Assembly (NCBI RefSeq): GCF_019134595.1
Contig: NZ_CP077771.1
Span: 558,001-622,000 of the forward strand
Length of the DNA: 64,000 nt
Direction: 5' to 3'
DNA from: Pseudoalteromonas shioyasakiensis
GTDB lineage: Bacteria; Pseudomonadota; Gammaproteobacteria; Enterobacterales; Alteromonadaceae
Made by a program: the position numbers and the translations under genes. This document shows positions 1 to 9,723 of this stretch, in pieces (within the stretch, counting starts at the first letter, position 1; every line of letters begins with the position of its first letter). The notes beneath the pieces were generated by a model. The model was given only the letters and a program-made list of their open reading frames with translations, was not told the origin of the DNA and ran no database searches.

Positions 1-620
1 GCAAGGTAAAAGCACAGCGGTTTATTAGCAAGCGCCACTGTTTTATCAACAGCACAGCTAGCAGCCAAAGTTTTATTTTGAAGATCGACTATCAATTTAG
101 GCTTTTCTTCTGCCTGAACTGCAATTTCAGGTTCGTGTTTAGCAATTTGGATTTTAGTACGCTCACTTATAAATAATAAGTAAGTAAATGCAGCTGCAAA
201 TAAACACACCAAAATAAACACAGCGATATCATCTTTAGCAAATAAAGAAGATGCAACAACAAAGCTAACCGTTAATGATTTTTGTGGTGCATGTAATTGC
301 TTAGTGATTAAATCTGCACGGGCAGGATAATCAGAGATACCCTCAATGGAGTAAACCATCACGCCAGAGTCTGCTAACTGAGCATTAAGACGCGCGATAT
401 AATTGAGTACCATCTCTTTACTGCCTGAATGCTTTAAAAAATCATCAGGTAAATTTAAATGGTTTAAGTCAAGGGCAATACGGTTTTCAACTTTTGCTAG
501 TGTCAGTGCATCATTATTTGTTGTCTTATAAGCTTTTGCTGTAATAAAGGTGGCAAATAATACCAAGCAACAGCTTAAAAATACTCCACCATAAGCAAAC
601 TTAATTCTAATTGGCAGCAT
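1..620 (-). CDS. Membrane protein with two transmembrane segments, partial at window edge
   Basis: The gene runs off the left edge; only about 206 N-terminal residues are visible, starting at an ATG complementary to 618-620. There is an N-terminal transmembrane segment (about residues 8-28), a periplasmic stretch of roughly 85 residues, a second transmembrane segment (about 133-152) and the beginning of a cytoplasmic domain. Its visible end (KLIVDLQNKTL, then VALANKPLCFYL) faintly recalls the start of winged-helix output domains, but too little is left to decide. It overlaps the upstream binding-like gene by 14 bp, so the two are probably co-transcribed and may be a receptor and its periplasmic partner. 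No family is assigned. Confidence 0.75.
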   Translation of the reverse strand, partial: MLPIRIKFAYGGVFLSCCLVLFATFITAKAYKTTNNDALTLAKVENRIALDLNHLNLPDDFLKHSGSKEMVLNYIARLNAQLADSGVMVYSIEGISDYPARADLITKQLHAPQKSLTVSFVVASSLFAKDDIAVFILVCLFAAAFTYLLFISERTKIQIAKHEPEIAVQAEEKPKLIVDLQNKTLAASCAVDKTVALANKPLCFYL

Positions 621-1509
621 TGCTATCCCCTACTTTCATTGTTTGCTGGTTTGAGTCACATTCCCAAAAAGACTCAACATGATTAAAGTAGTGAGAATTT
701 TGATTGTGTGCCAATTGGGTTAACTGCGCTTGAACTGCACATAAAAGGTCGGTGTTTTCATCCTGCATTTTTAAATACCAACGGCTACCACTTATATTGT
801 CGCGTATAGGCGTAATGTAGTTTTTAGAAAAACGTTGCTGGTCGCTGTCTTGCCAATAAGAAGAAATTAAATCGACCTTACCACTTGCAAGCAGCTCTCT
901 TAATTCAGTATGCGAACTTGCGTAAGTGATATTTAGGTTTTCTAGGTTGATATCTAATTTTTTAAATAATTGTTTAGGGAGAATGTGTCCAGAGCGGCTC
1001 GTTGGGTAATCAAGCAAACCAATACGTTTATCTAAAAAGTAGCTTTTTTCAATGCGTGGCTTTTCTTTACTAGAAATTAAATAAGCAGTGTAGTCAGGAA
1101 AGCCAACAACTGCTTGGTAGTTATAGGTTGACTCGGCCATAAAGGCATTAATCAAGTTTTCTTTAGCCAGGATCAAATCTGCAATCCCTTTACCTAAAAA
1201 CTCAATTGTGTCAGAAGTTTTATAGCCCCAATAAGAGGTGACCTTGCCGTATTGTTTACTAATGATGTCATCAGCGCATAAGGTTTTAGCGACATCCTCA
1301 GCCAATACTTTGCCAGATGAATACACCACCAGCTCGTTAAGGTTAACCTCTGATTTAGTATCACATTGGAAAGACGTTTCAATAAATGCATCGATATCAG
1401 ATACAGCTGGTTTACCCTGCAAAATTCCGATATAAAAAAACAAAATAACTGCTAGAAACAAAAATGTAACAATCGACGATTTTTTTATTAGTATTGTTCT
1501 TAAATTCAA
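607..1509 (-). CDS. Periplasmic substrate-binding-like protein
   Basis: 300 residues with one N-terminal hydrophobic segment (about 13-31) that acts as signal or anchor, followed by a soluble domain. The domain has features of type 2 periplasmic binding proteins of the phosphonate/transporter-substrate kind: an early beta strand with YSSGKVLAED, a central hinge-like region with RIGLLDYPTSRSGH, and a second lobe with ASGKVDLISSYW. No ABC permease or ATPase lies next to it. It overlaps a downstream two-TM membrane protein by 14 bp, so a sensory role for that protein is a reasonable guess. The ligand is unknown. Confidence 0.7.
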   Translation of the reverse strand: MNLRTILIKKSSIVTFLFLAVILFFYIGILQGKPAVSDIDAFIETSFQCDTKSEVNLNELVVYSSGKVLAEDVAKTLCADDIISKQYGKVTSYWGYKTSDTIEFLGKGIADLILAKENLINAFMAESTYNYQAVVGFPDYTAYLISSKEKPRIEKSYFLDKRIGLLDYPTSRSGHILPKQLFKKLDINLENLNITYASSHTELRELLASGKVDLISSYWQDSDQQRFSKNYITPIRDNISGSRWYLKMQDENTDLLCAVQAQLTQLAHNQNSHYFNHVESFWECDSNQQTMKVGDSNAAN

Positions 1510-1728
1510 TTTTAATAGCCAACAACGCTCCGTTGTCTCTATTTGAACAATTATTCTTACTTATTACAACAAGTAATTTTACCTGAATATTTTAAGCTAT
1601 TGATAAATAACATATATGAACAAGAAATTATGAATCTTATTGAGTCCTTTCTATTTGCTTTTAAATTCAGGAAAATATGCATCAAGAAATCGTGCTTCAG
1701 GGCACATTCATTTTTGGACACTGAGTCA

Positions 1729-2592
1729 ATGTTACAAAAAACAATAAAAATGTTGCTGTTATCGACACCAGTTATTTCTGCGGTGTTAAGTAACCCAGCT
1801 AATGCATGGGGTCAGAATGGTCACCGTATTATCGGTGAAATTGCATCTAAGCATATTACAGACACCACCAAGCAAGCATTAGTTCCTTTACTTGATGGTG
1901 ATTCTTTACCACAGGTAGCAACGTGGGCTGATGAAATGCGTTCTGCTCCAGAAAAATTCTGGCAAAAGAAGTCTTCGCGCTGGCATTACATTAATTTTAA
2001 AGAAGGCGATGCCAAACCACATTACGACTCACATGCCCACCATAACAAAGAAACCGTGTCAGATATCCTCGAAGGCATGGAATATTCAATCTCAGTATTA
2101 CAAAACCAAAAAGCTTCTCTAGGTGAAAAACAGTTCGCACTGCGTTTTTTAGTTCACCTTGTTGGCGATAGCCATCAACCTTTTCATGCTGGTCGTGGTG
2201 AAGATCGTGGTGGCAACAATATTTCTGTCACATTCTTCGGTCAAGATACCAATTTACATAGCCTATGGGACACAAAACTCATTGAAAATGAAAATTTGTC
2301 CTATACTGAGTTTGCGCAATTTATAAATACAAAAAATCAAGCGTTAATAACGGACTATCTTGCCAGTTCACCTAGCGATTGGTTAATCGAATCAAATAAT
2401 ATTGCAAACTCTCTGTATAAAGAAAATGAAACAAACGTAAGTTATAGTTATATCTATAAAAACTTACCAGTTGTTAAAACGCGCCTACAACAAGGCGGGA
2501 TAAGATTGGCAGGTTTATTAAATAATCTATTTGATAAATCAGCAAAACCGTTAGTAAAGGCACTTAAGATGCCAACTGACAGCAAACTATAA
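1729..2592 (+). CDS. Secreted S1/P1-type nuclease
   Basis: A zinc-dependent phosphodiesterase that cuts single-stranded nucleic acids or nucleotide 3' phosphates outside the cytoplasm. The frame is open from a TTG at 1543, but the ATG at 1729 gives a normal signal peptide (MLQKTIKMLLLS... ending ANA) and places Trp at the mature N-terminus (WGQNGH). That is the hallmark of the family, in which the N-terminal amine and Trp1 carbonyl bind zinc. Further ligand motifs are ATWADEMR, WHYINF, FLVHLVGDSHQPFH and GNNISV followed by NLHSLWD. The length, 287 residues, is usual. It lies 34 bp before a TonB receptor gene on the same strand and is probably co-transcribed, which suggests nucleic acid or phosphate scavenging. 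Confidence 0.9.
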   Translation: MLQKTIKMLLLSTPVISAVLSNPANAWGQNGHRIIGEIASKHITDTTKQALVPLLDGDSLPQVATWADEMRSAPEKFWQKKSSRWHYINFKEGDAKPHYDSHAHHNKETVSDILEGMEYSISVLQNQKASLGEKQFALRFLVHLVGDSHQPFHAGRGEDRGGNNISVTFFGQDTNLHSLWDTKLIENENLSYTEFAQFINTKNQALITDYLASSPSDWLIESNNIANSLYKENETNVSYSYIYKNLPVVKTRLQQGGIRLAGLLNNLFDKSAKPLVKALKMPTDSKL

Positions 2593-2626
2593 ATGAAACA
2601 TAACCTCTAACACGGGAAATAACATA

Positions 2627-5600
2627 ATGAAAATCCAACTCCGCAAAACAGCTCTATCACTTGCTATTGCAGCATGTGTTGGTGTGAGTGGTGCAGCGTT
2701 AGCAAATGAAACAACATCTGCTATCAAGGGTCAAATCAAAGGTCCTAGCGGCAACCCTGCTGCAGGCACTAAGATCACTATCGTTCACTTACCTTCAGGT
2801 TCAACTAAAGAAACTGAAACGAACGATGCGGGTTACTTCACAGCAAAAGGCCTACGTGTAGGTGGTCCTTACCGCGTTGTTGTAGATTCTGACGTATTCG
2901 CAGATCAAACATTCAACAACATCAACCTACAAGTTGGTGCTGACTACCCAGTTAATGTTACGTTAGAGAGACAATCTGATGTAGAACAAATCGTAGTTAC
3001 TGGTCGTCCTATCAGCCGTATGTCTGGTGGTACAGGCCCAGCTGCAACGTTCACACTTGAAGATTTAGAAAACCAACCAGCTATCAACCGTGACTTAAAA
3101 GATATCATCCGTATCGACCCACGTGTAACTATCGATGATAGCCGCGGTTCAATCAACTGTGGTGGTGGTAACCCACGTTTTAACAGCTTAACGCTTGACG
3201 GCGTTCGTATGAACGATAACTTCGGTTTAAGCTCAAATGGTTACCCAACTATCGGTGCTCCTTTCTCTTTCGATTCAATCGAGCAAGTTGCGGTTGAGCT
3301 AGCACCATTTGATGTTCAATACGGTGGTTTCACATCATGTAACATCAACGCTGTTACTAAATCAGGTGGTAACGAAGTACACGGTGGTGTTTTCTTCGAT
3401 TACACAAATGATTCAATGAAAGGCGACAAAATCGAAGGTGAAGACTACGACAACGGTGATTACACCGAAAAACGTTACGGCTTCAACGTTGGTTTACCAC
3501 TAATTAAAGATAACCTTTTCTTATTCACATCTTATGAAAAAGTTGAAGGTGTTAAACAGTACGAGTACGGCGGTTTAAATACAGGTAGTGTTTCAGCTGC
3601 AGACGTTTCTCGTGTACAACAAATCGCACAAGATGTTTACGGTTATGACGCAGGTGGCATGCCATCAAGCGCACCAGTTGAAGATGAAAAAATCTTAGTT
3701 AAACTTGATTGGAACATCAATGACGATCACCGTGCAAACTTAATCTATAACTACAATGATGCTTTCACGCTATCTCAATCAGATGCATACAGCGATACAG
3801 TAGCTTTAGATAATCACTTCTTCAAGCAAGGTGCAGAATTTACATCAATCATTGGTTCACTTTACTCAGATTGGTCAGACAGCTTCTCTACTGAAGTTCG
3901 TATTGGTAAATCTGAGCTAGATGCAACAGTACAATCTTTAGATGCAGCTAGCGGCTTTGGTGAAATGCAAATTGATGCTGCAGGCGGTGGTACTATTTAT
4001 ATCGGTCCAGATGACTCGCGTCAATCAAATGACCTAGACTACGAAACAACGACTGTAAAACTTGCAGGTACATACTATCTTGATCAACACACGATCACAG
4101 GTGGTTATGAGTACGAGAAGCTAGACGTATTTAACCAATTCGTACAGCACACTCAAGGTGAGTGGCGTTTTGATTCTGTAGATGATTTTGAAGCTGGCCA
4201 AGCTGCACGTATTTACTATAACAATGCTGCTGGTACTAACGATCCAACTGATGCTGCTGCAAGCTTCTCATATGCTCAACATACTTTCTATGTTCAAGAT
4301 GAGTACAGCTTCACAGATTTAGATGCGACATTGACATTTGGTCTTCGTTACGACAAATACACAAGTGACGACGCTCCTAACTACAACGAAAACTTTACTA
4401 ACCGCTACGGTTTCAGCAACCAATCAACATTCGACGGTATCGATTTAATTCAACCACGTGTTGGTTTTGAATGGTATGCAACTGATGCATTAGAAGTACG
4501 TGCAGGTGTTGGCTTATTCTCTGGTGGTAACCCGAACGTATGGTTATCTAACTCATACTCGAACGACGGTATCACAAACATTGGTACTTACCGTGAAGAT
4601 GTTGATTTATTCAATACACCGACAGTGAATGGTGGTACACCAGGTTACGAAGTGCCACAAGATATGTTTGATGAAGTTGCTAATACAACAATTGGCGCGG
4701 GTGACTCATCAGTAAATGCTGTTGACCCTGACTTCGATATGCCGTCAGAGTGGAAATATTCAGTAGGTGCAACATACACAACTGAAGATGAATATGTATT
4801 CTCAGTAGATTACTTATTCACTAAACGTAAAGATGCTGCAATCTTACAAGACATCGCGTTACAAGATTCTGGTAATACTACATTTGATGGTCGTCCAATT
4901 CTTGAACCTAAAGAAGGTCGTCGTACCGGCGATTTACTACTGACTAATGTAAGTGGTAATAGCGGTGAGTCTCACATCATTTCTGCTGCAATGAGCAAGC
5001 GTTTTGATAACGGTATTAGCGTACAACTTGCTTACGCTTACACTGATTCGACTGACGTTAACCCTATGACTAGCTCAGTAGCAAGCTCAAACTACGGTAA
5101 CATGGCGACCTACGATCCGACTAACCCAGGTGCACACACATCTGATTACGAGATCCCGCATCGCTTTACTATGACATTAGGTTACACAACTGAGTTGTTC
5201 GATGGTTACAACACACGTTTCAACCTATTCAGCGAAACGTACAAAGGTCTTCCTTACAGCTATACATATAACGGTAGTGATAGTGTTTGGGGCGATAGCA
5301 ACTCAAACCGTAGCCGTCAGCTAATGTATATCCCTGAAGTTAATGACCCTAACGTTGTTTACGACATGACTGCTGATGAAGTTAATGAATTTAACGAGTG
5401 GATTTCTGCTCAAGGCCTTGAACGCGGCGAAATCGTTGGTCGTAACAGCCAAAATGCTGATTGGTTCACTAAAGTTAATTTCAAGATGACTCAAGAGTTA
5501 CCTGGTTTCATGCCTGGTCACAAAGGTGAAGTATTCTTCGTTATCGATAACTTAACAAACATGTTAAATGATGACTGGGGCGTGCTTAAGAAAGGTAACT

Positions 5601-5746
5601 TCGTTGGTAACCGTATGATCAAAACATCAATCGATGACCAAGGTCGTTATGTATACTCTGACTTCAGCCCTAACAATGGTAAAACTGCAACTCAAAGCGG
5701 CGCATCAGTTTGGGAAATGCGTGTAGGTGTACGTTACACATTCTAA
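2627..5746 (+). CDS. Oar-type TonB-dependent receptor with N-terminal carboxypeptidase-like regulatory domain
   Basis: Outer-membrane receptor of 1039 residues. It has a signal peptide (MKIQLRKTALSL... cut after ALA), then a CarboxypepD_reg-like beta-sandwich (about 30-115, ending in VNVTLERQSD). Next come a TonB-box-like EQIVVTG, a plug domain with LTLDGVRMND and VQYGGFTSCNINAVTKSGGN, and a long beta barrel that ends with the expected aromatic residue (RVGVRYTF). This is the architecture of Oar/OmpA-related TonB receptors common in Alteromonadales. The ligand cannot be read from sequence; the upstream secreted nuclease hints at nucleic-acid-derived material. A strong terminator follows. Confidence 0.92.
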   Translation: MKIQLRKTALSLAIAACVGVSGAALANETTSAIKGQIKGPSGNPAAGTKITIVHLPSGSTKETETNDAGYFTAKGLRVGGPYRVVVDSDVFADQTFNNINLQVGADYPVNVTLERQSDVEQIVVTGRPISRMSGGTGPAATFTLEDLENQPAINRDLKDIIRIDPRVTIDDSRGSINCGGGNPRFNSLTLDGVRMNDNFGLSSNGYPTIGAPFSFDSIEQVAVELAPFDVQYGGFTSCNINAVTKSGGNEVHGGVFFDYTNDSMKGDKIEGEDYDNGDYTEKRYGFNVGLPLIKDNLFLFTSYEKVEGVKQYEYGGLNTGSVSAADVSRVQQIAQDVYGYDAGGMPSSAPVEDEKILVKLDWNINDDHRANLIYNYNDAFTLSQSDAYSDTVALDNHFFKQGAEFTSIIGSLYSDWSDSFSTEVRIGKSELDATVQSLDAASGFGEMQIDAAGGGTIYIGPDDSRQSNDLDYETTTVKLAGTYYLDQHTITGGYEYEKLDVFNQFVQHTQGEWRFDSVDDFEAGQAARIYYNNAAGTNDPTDAAASFSYAQHTFYVQDEYSFTDLDATLTFGLRYDKYTSDDAPNYNENFTNRYGFSNQSTFDGIDLIQPRVGFEWYATDALEVRAGVGLFSGGNPNVWLSNSYSNDGITNIGTYREDVDLFNTPTVNGGTPGYEVPQDMFDEVANTTIGAGDSSVNAVDPDFDMPSEWKYSVGATYTTEDEYVFSVDYLFTKRKDAAILQDIALQDSGNTTFDGRPILEPKEGRRTGDLLLTNVSGNSGESHIISAAMSKRFDNGISVQLAYAYTDSTDVNPMTSSVASSNYGNMATYDPTNPGAHTSDYEIPHRFTMTLGYTTELFDGYNTRFNLFSETYKGLPYSYTYNGSDSVWGDSNSNRSRQLMYIPEVNDPNVVYDMTADEVNEFNEWISAQGLERGEIVGRNSQNADWFTKVNFKMTQELPGFMPGHKGEVFFVIDNLTNMLNDDWGVLKKGNFVGNRMIKTSIDDQGRYVYSDFSPNNGKTATQSGASVWEMRVGVRYTF

Positions 5747-5771
5747 TAACGAGTTAACCTTGTTATAAAAC

Positions 5772-5799
5772 AAAAGCCCGCCCCTACTGGCGGGCTTTT
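5772..5799 (+). terminator. Rho-independent terminator after the TonB receptor gene
   Basis: Perfect 11-bp arms (AAAAGCCCGCC and GGCGGGCTTTT) around a 6-nt loop, running into a T tract, 26 bp after the receptor stop codon. The A-rich left arm would make it work on the opposite strand too. Confidence 0.9.
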
Positions 5800-5800
5800 T

Positions 5801-6161
5801 ACGTTTGGTGGAAAGTTAGTAAGAGTAAAGTTAGCGAGTTGCAAGGTAGAAGCGATTTTATGTCGCGTCCTAGAGCCCAGAACCTAGCGACTATTCTTTC
5901 GTAGGACTGGCTTTAGCCGGGAATGTTTGTAGTTACGAGATACGAGAGTAAAGCTTGAAGTAAGAAATTAATGCATTTATAGGTCGCAACGATTTTACAT
6001 CGCGTCTGATGCCTGAGGGCTGATGTTTAACTCGATCTAAGATTGTTATTTAAGTCGTCATTTATGGCGACAAATCTTAAAACTTGAATGATGATGGGCT
6101 AAAGCCCGACCTACATTGATATGAAAATGCAGGCCATTTAGACCTGCACAGATATTTTTAT
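5801..6161. repeat. Intergenic mosaic of REP-like hairpin repeats
   Basis: This 361-bp gap between convergent genes has no credible gene. It holds two inverted copies of a short hairpin unit: one at 5901-5922 (GTAGGACTGGCTTTAGCCGG) and one at 6092-6115, which read on the other strand gives TGTAGGTCGGGCTTTAGCCC. Three related stem-loops of the kind GCGA...TCGC or GTCG...CGAC lie at about 5848-5868, 5981-6004 and 6053-6073. Inverted pairs of such units resemble REP/REPIN elements. No insertion sequence ends are visible. Confidence 0.6.
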
Positions 6162-7172
6162 TTAAGCTGCGTAAACCGCAAGTGGATGTGTTGTATTGAT
6201 AGAAACATGCACTGCATCACCAGGGCGTACCATCACTTCATGGCTTACTCGGCTTGTCACCACAGTATCGCATGCCAGTTTCACAGCGCATAAACGGCTG
6301 CCACCTTCGTAACGAACCCATGTCACTTTACCATTGCTAGTAGCTGCATTTTGAATAAGGTGAACATCATCTGGGCGAAGTAATACATCAACCTTCGCAG
6401 TATCATGATCAACCCTAATAGCTGGTGCATTACCTAAATCAGTGGTGGCAATATCACCTTCACAATTACCGGCAATGAAACTTGCTTCACCTAAGAAGCG
6501 CGCTACAAAACGATTACTTGGTAAGCTAAAGCAGCGTTCAGGGCTATCGATTTGCTGAATAATGCCTTCTTTAAGTACGCCAACACGGTCACCGACAGAT
6601 AAGGCTTCTTCTTGGTCATGGGTTACCCAAATAGCAGGAACACCTGCATCTTTTAATGCATTACGAATATCCCAACGAAGGGTATCTTTTAAAGCGGCAT
6701 CTAAGTTTGATAACGGCTCGTCAAGCAATACAAAGTCTGGTTCGTGAGCAAGTGTACGGGCAAGGGCTACACGCTGCTTTTGACCACCCGATAAGGTAGC
6801 TGGCTTTTTATCACGAAATGCTTCAAGGCCCAGTAACTTAATCCAATGATCAGCTTTTGAGGTATCGGTTAATCTAAAGCAAATATTTTGCTGCACTGTT
6901 AAATGCGGGAATAACGCAAAGTCTTGAAATACCATACCCACTTTACGTTTTTCTGGTGGGACTTTTAACTTTGGGGTAGCACGCCATGAGCCTAAATTAA
7001 TTTCGCCTTCGCTGATAGGAATAAGCCCAGCTAACGCTTGTAAAATTGTACTTTTACCACAGCCAGTTGGACCAACTAGCATGAGGATCTCACTTTCCCC
7101 AAGTGATAAGTTGAGTTCACTTACCACACGATTGCTACCATAATCGATAGACAGCTTACTAACTGATAGCAT
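6162..7172 (-). CDS. fbpC: ABC transporter ATP-binding protein, ferric iron type
   Basis: Cytoplasmic ATPase of 336 residues that powers the neighbouring permease. Walker A is GPTGCGKST (about 34-42), the Q-loop region is GMVFQDFALFPH, the signature is LSGGQKQR, Walker B is FVLLDEPLSN, and the switch is IWVTHDQEEAL. A C-terminal TOBE-like segment (about 230-336) is typical of the FbpC/PotA branch. It is the last gene of a four-gene operon on the minus strand, 11 bp after the permease. The iron assignment rests on the FbpA/FbpB partners and the upstream Fur box; a thiamine or phosphonate type is less likely. Confidence 0.88.
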   Translation of the reverse strand: MLSVSKLSIDYGSNRVVSELNLSLGESEILMLVGPTGCGKSTILQALAGLIPISEGEINLGSWRATPKLKVPPEKRKVGMVFQDFALFPHLTVQQNICFRLTDTSKADHWIKLLGLEAFRDKKPATLSGGQKQRVALARTLAHEPDFVLLDEPLSNLDAALKDTLRWDIRNALKDAGVPAIWVTHDQEEALSVGDRVGVLKEGIIQQIDSPERCFSLPSNRFVARFLGEASFIAGNCEGDIATTDLGNAPAIRVDHDTAKVDVLLRPDDVHLIQNAATSNGKVTWVRYEGGSRLCAVKLACDTVVTSRVSHEVMVRPGDAVHVSINTTHPLAVYAA

Positions 7173-7183
7173 TAAACTGATCC

Positions 7184-8683
7184 TTAATGTTCTAATTGAC
7201 TGCGCTTTTCACCAGAGAGCATTATAGCTAAGCCACATGCTGATATCACTACTAACAAGAGCCCAGGAATGGCAGCGCGACCGAAATAACCTGCTTCATA
7301 AACACGCCATAAATAGGTTGATAGTGTTTCAAAGCCTGTTGGGCCAAGTAATAAGGTCGCTTCAAGCTCTCGCATTGATTCTAAAAATACCAAGGCTGCA
7401 CCAGCAATGATACCGCGTAGTGTTAAAGGTAAGGTAATACGCATAAATGCTTCACGAGGGCTGGCGCCTAATACGCGTGCCGATTTGATTAAACTCGAAT
7501 CTAAGTGTTCTGTGCTGGTTCGCACAGAGCCAACTGCCAACGGTAAAAAACGTAGCACGTAGGCTATCACTAATAATGCCAGAGTTTGGTATAAAAGCGG
7601 TAATTGCAGGCCACCATAAACAAGTGCAGTACCCATTACGATACCTGGAATACCAAATCCGAAATAAGTAACCCGTTCCATAATGCGCCCTACTTTACCA
7701 CTTAAGGCAGCATGAGCTACAGGCACAGCAACCACAACAGCGACAATAGCCGCAATGCCAGATGCATAAGCTGAGTTCCACGCAATGCTGAAATCAAAAT
7801 CAGCAACACCATCACGGGCAAGCCAAAGGGTAAAAATGGCTAATGGTAAACAAATAGCCAATAATAAAACAGGTAGAAAAGTCACCAGCATTACTAATTT
7901 CTGGCTGTTCGATGGGAATAACATTAGCGGTCTACCGTGGCGCTCAGAAGCCGTTTTAATTTGTGATTCGATGAACAGTAAAAAGCCTACTATCACCATT
8001 AATTGTAGCGATAACATCGCTGCACGACTTAAACCAAAGGCGTTATATTCAACATAGATTACTCGAGTAAAGGTATCTAAGCGCATCATTGCTGGTGTAC
8101 CAAAATCGGATAGAGTATAAAGCGCAACCAGTAATGAGCCCGCTGCTATACCGTTTATTACACGCGGTAATATGACTTTAAACACACTCATTGGCATCGA
8201 CATACCTAAAGTGCGGGCCGCATTTACCATGCTGGCATCTAAGCTAAGTAAAGACGAACGCGTTGTAAGCATAACAAAAGGAAACGTGTATAGTGTCATC
8301 ACAATAGCGGCGCCAGTTAAGCCATACATAGGGGGCGTTTCAAAGCCGAGCAGCTGATTTATCTCACCACCGGGGCCAAATGCTGCATATAAAGTAAACG
8401 CGCCAATATAACTTGGAATAGCAAGTGGAGCTGCAAACAAAACAAGCCAAAGCTTTTTAAAAGGAAGTTGAACATAAGCACTAATAAACGCAAGAGGCAC
8501 GCCAATTAAAATAGAGCCTAAAACAGTTAACACCATAAGTGATAAAGTGTTACCAAGAATTTTTAAATTGTGACTATCAAAAACAGCCGTCGCATCACTG
8601 GCTAAAGTGATCAGAATATAAACTGGCACTAACGCCAAAAGCGCTGCAAGCAGCGCCATGGGATAAGAAGCAGGTATGCGCAT
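7184..8683 (-). CDS. fbpB: Iron ABC transporter permease with two fused permease domains
   Basis: Inner-membrane protein of 499 residues with about twelve transmembrane segments in two homologous halves. Each half carries a BPD-type EAA loop (AARTLGMSMPMSVFKVILPR near 155 and SARVLGASPREAFMRITLPL near 405). This double-length form is typical of FbpB/SfuB permeases for Fe3+. The ATG overlaps the stop of the upstream binding-protein gene (TAATG), and the ATPase gene follows after 11 bp, so the three are translated from one message. Confidence 0.9.
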   Translation of the reverse strand: MRIPASYPMALLAALLALVPVYILITLASDATAVFDSHNLKILGNTLSLMVLTVLGSILIGVPLAFISAYVQLPFKKLWLVLFAAPLAIPSYIGAFTLYAAFGPGGEINQLLGFETPPMYGLTGAAIVMTLYTFPFVMLTTRSSLLSLDASMVNAARTLGMSMPMSVFKVILPRVINGIAAGSLLVALYTLSDFGTPAMMRLDTFTRVIYVEYNAFGLSRAAMLSLQLMVIVGFLLFIESQIKTASERHGRPLMLFPSNSQKLVMLVTFLPVLLLAICLPLAIFTLWLARDGVADFDFSIAWNSAYASGIAAIVAVVVAVPVAHAALSGKVGRIMERVTYFGFGIPGIVMGTALVYGGLQLPLLYQTLALLVIAYVLRFLPLAVGSVRTSTEHLDSSLIKSARVLGASPREAFMRITLPLTLRGIIAGAALVFLESMRELEATLLLGPTGFETLSTYLWRVYEAGYFGRAAIPGLLLVVISACGLAIMLSGEKRSQLEH

Positions 8684-9723
8684 TATAAAACACCGCTACT
8701 GCGCATAAGGTCGAGTGTTGGCCTTAAATCTGCCAATTGAGTTAAATCGATTTTGGGCGGCGAAACATCCGTTAACGCTGGTAATCCAGCTGGCTGCTCA
8801 ATACCTTGGATCAATGGAATTTCATAGGCTTCACGCGCTAAGTAACTTTGTACTTCTGAACTTAGTAAGTAGCGCATAAAGTTCATTGCGTTCGGGTTGT
8901 CTGTCAGCGATAACACACCTGATGCATTAACTAAACAACCAGCATCTTGATTGGTAAAAGCAAGATCAAGGTTTGCATCTGGTTTACCTGACTTAAGACG
9001 TAACGTGTAATAATGGTTTGCAAAACCAATATCCACTTCACCACGTTCAACGGCCATCACTACGCCAAGCTCGCCGGCATAGGTTTTCGAACGTTTTTGA
9101 ACTTTCTTAAGCCATTTAGCCGTTTTATCTTCACCTTCAAGAATACGCATTGCCGTGACAAATGATTGGAAAGAAGCATAAGCAGGTGCCCAACCAATTG
9201 ATAAATCGCTATCAGCAATGGCCATTATGCTATCTGGGATCTGATCTTTGGTTAGGCGCTTAGTGTTGTAAGGTAGTGTGCGAATACGACCTGTCACTGG
9301 TGCCCAGCCCGGATAACGGAACTGAGGTTGTAATTGCGCTTCTAAGTCACTTGGTAGCGGTTTAGCTAAACCTGCGTCTGTTACTAAGCCAATCGCACCT
9401 GAGTCAACGGCCCAAAATAAATCAGCACGTTTAACACCCGCTTTCGCTTCAGCCACAATCATGTTGGCAAGTGCAGCAGTTGGGCCACGGCGAATTGATA
9501 AATTAAGTTTTGGGTTTTTCTTTTGGATTGATTGCAGTACGTTTTCGTACAAACCACCTTCACCACGGCCTAAATATAAGGTTAGGTCACCCTCTAGGGC
9601 GGGTAAGTCTTTCACTGAAATTGGGCTTGCAGCAGAGGCTGCAAAGGCACGAGAAAGAGGTAGCGGCATTGCGCCCACTACCCCAAACGCAGCCAGGCCT
9701 TGAATAAAGGTCCTACGCTTCAC
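8683..9723 (-). CDS. fbpA: Periplasmic Fe3+-binding protein of ABC transporter
   Basis: 346 residues, extracellular solute-binding protein family 1. The N-terminus MKRRTFIQGLAAFG... ending in RAFA looks like a twin-arginine or Sec signal. The mature part has EGDLTLYLGRGEG, the central hinge and the C-terminal lobe expected for FbpA/FutA. Translation starts at GTG (complement of 9721-9723), which overlaps the stop of the preceding gene (TAGTG), so the two are translationally coupled. It captures ferric iron in the periplasm and hands it to the permease encoded next. Substrate certainty comes from the gene set and the Fur box, not from iron ligands, which I did not map. Confidence 0.86.
   Translation of the reverse strand: MKRRTFIQGLAAFGVVGAMPLPLSRAFAASAASPISVKDLPALEGDLTLYLGRGEGGLYENVLQSIQKKNPKLNLSIRRGPTAALANMIVAEAKAGVKRADLFWAVDSGAIGLVTDAGLAKPLPSDLEAQLQPQFRYPGWAPVTGRIRTLPYNTKRLTKDQIPDSIMAIADSDLSIGWAPAYASFQSFVTAMRILEGEDKTAKWLKKVQKRSKTYAGELGVVMAVERGEVDIGFANHYYTLRLKSGKPDANLDLAFTNQDAGCLVNASGVLSLTDNPNAMNFMRYLLSSEVQSYLAREAYEIPLIQGIEQPAGLPALTDVSPPKIDLTQLADLRPTLDLMRSSGVL

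Noticed and set aside
1543..1728. N-terminal extension of the S1/P1 nuclease from a TTG
   Set aside because: It would bury the signal peptide and the Trp that must be the mature N-terminus for zinc binding.
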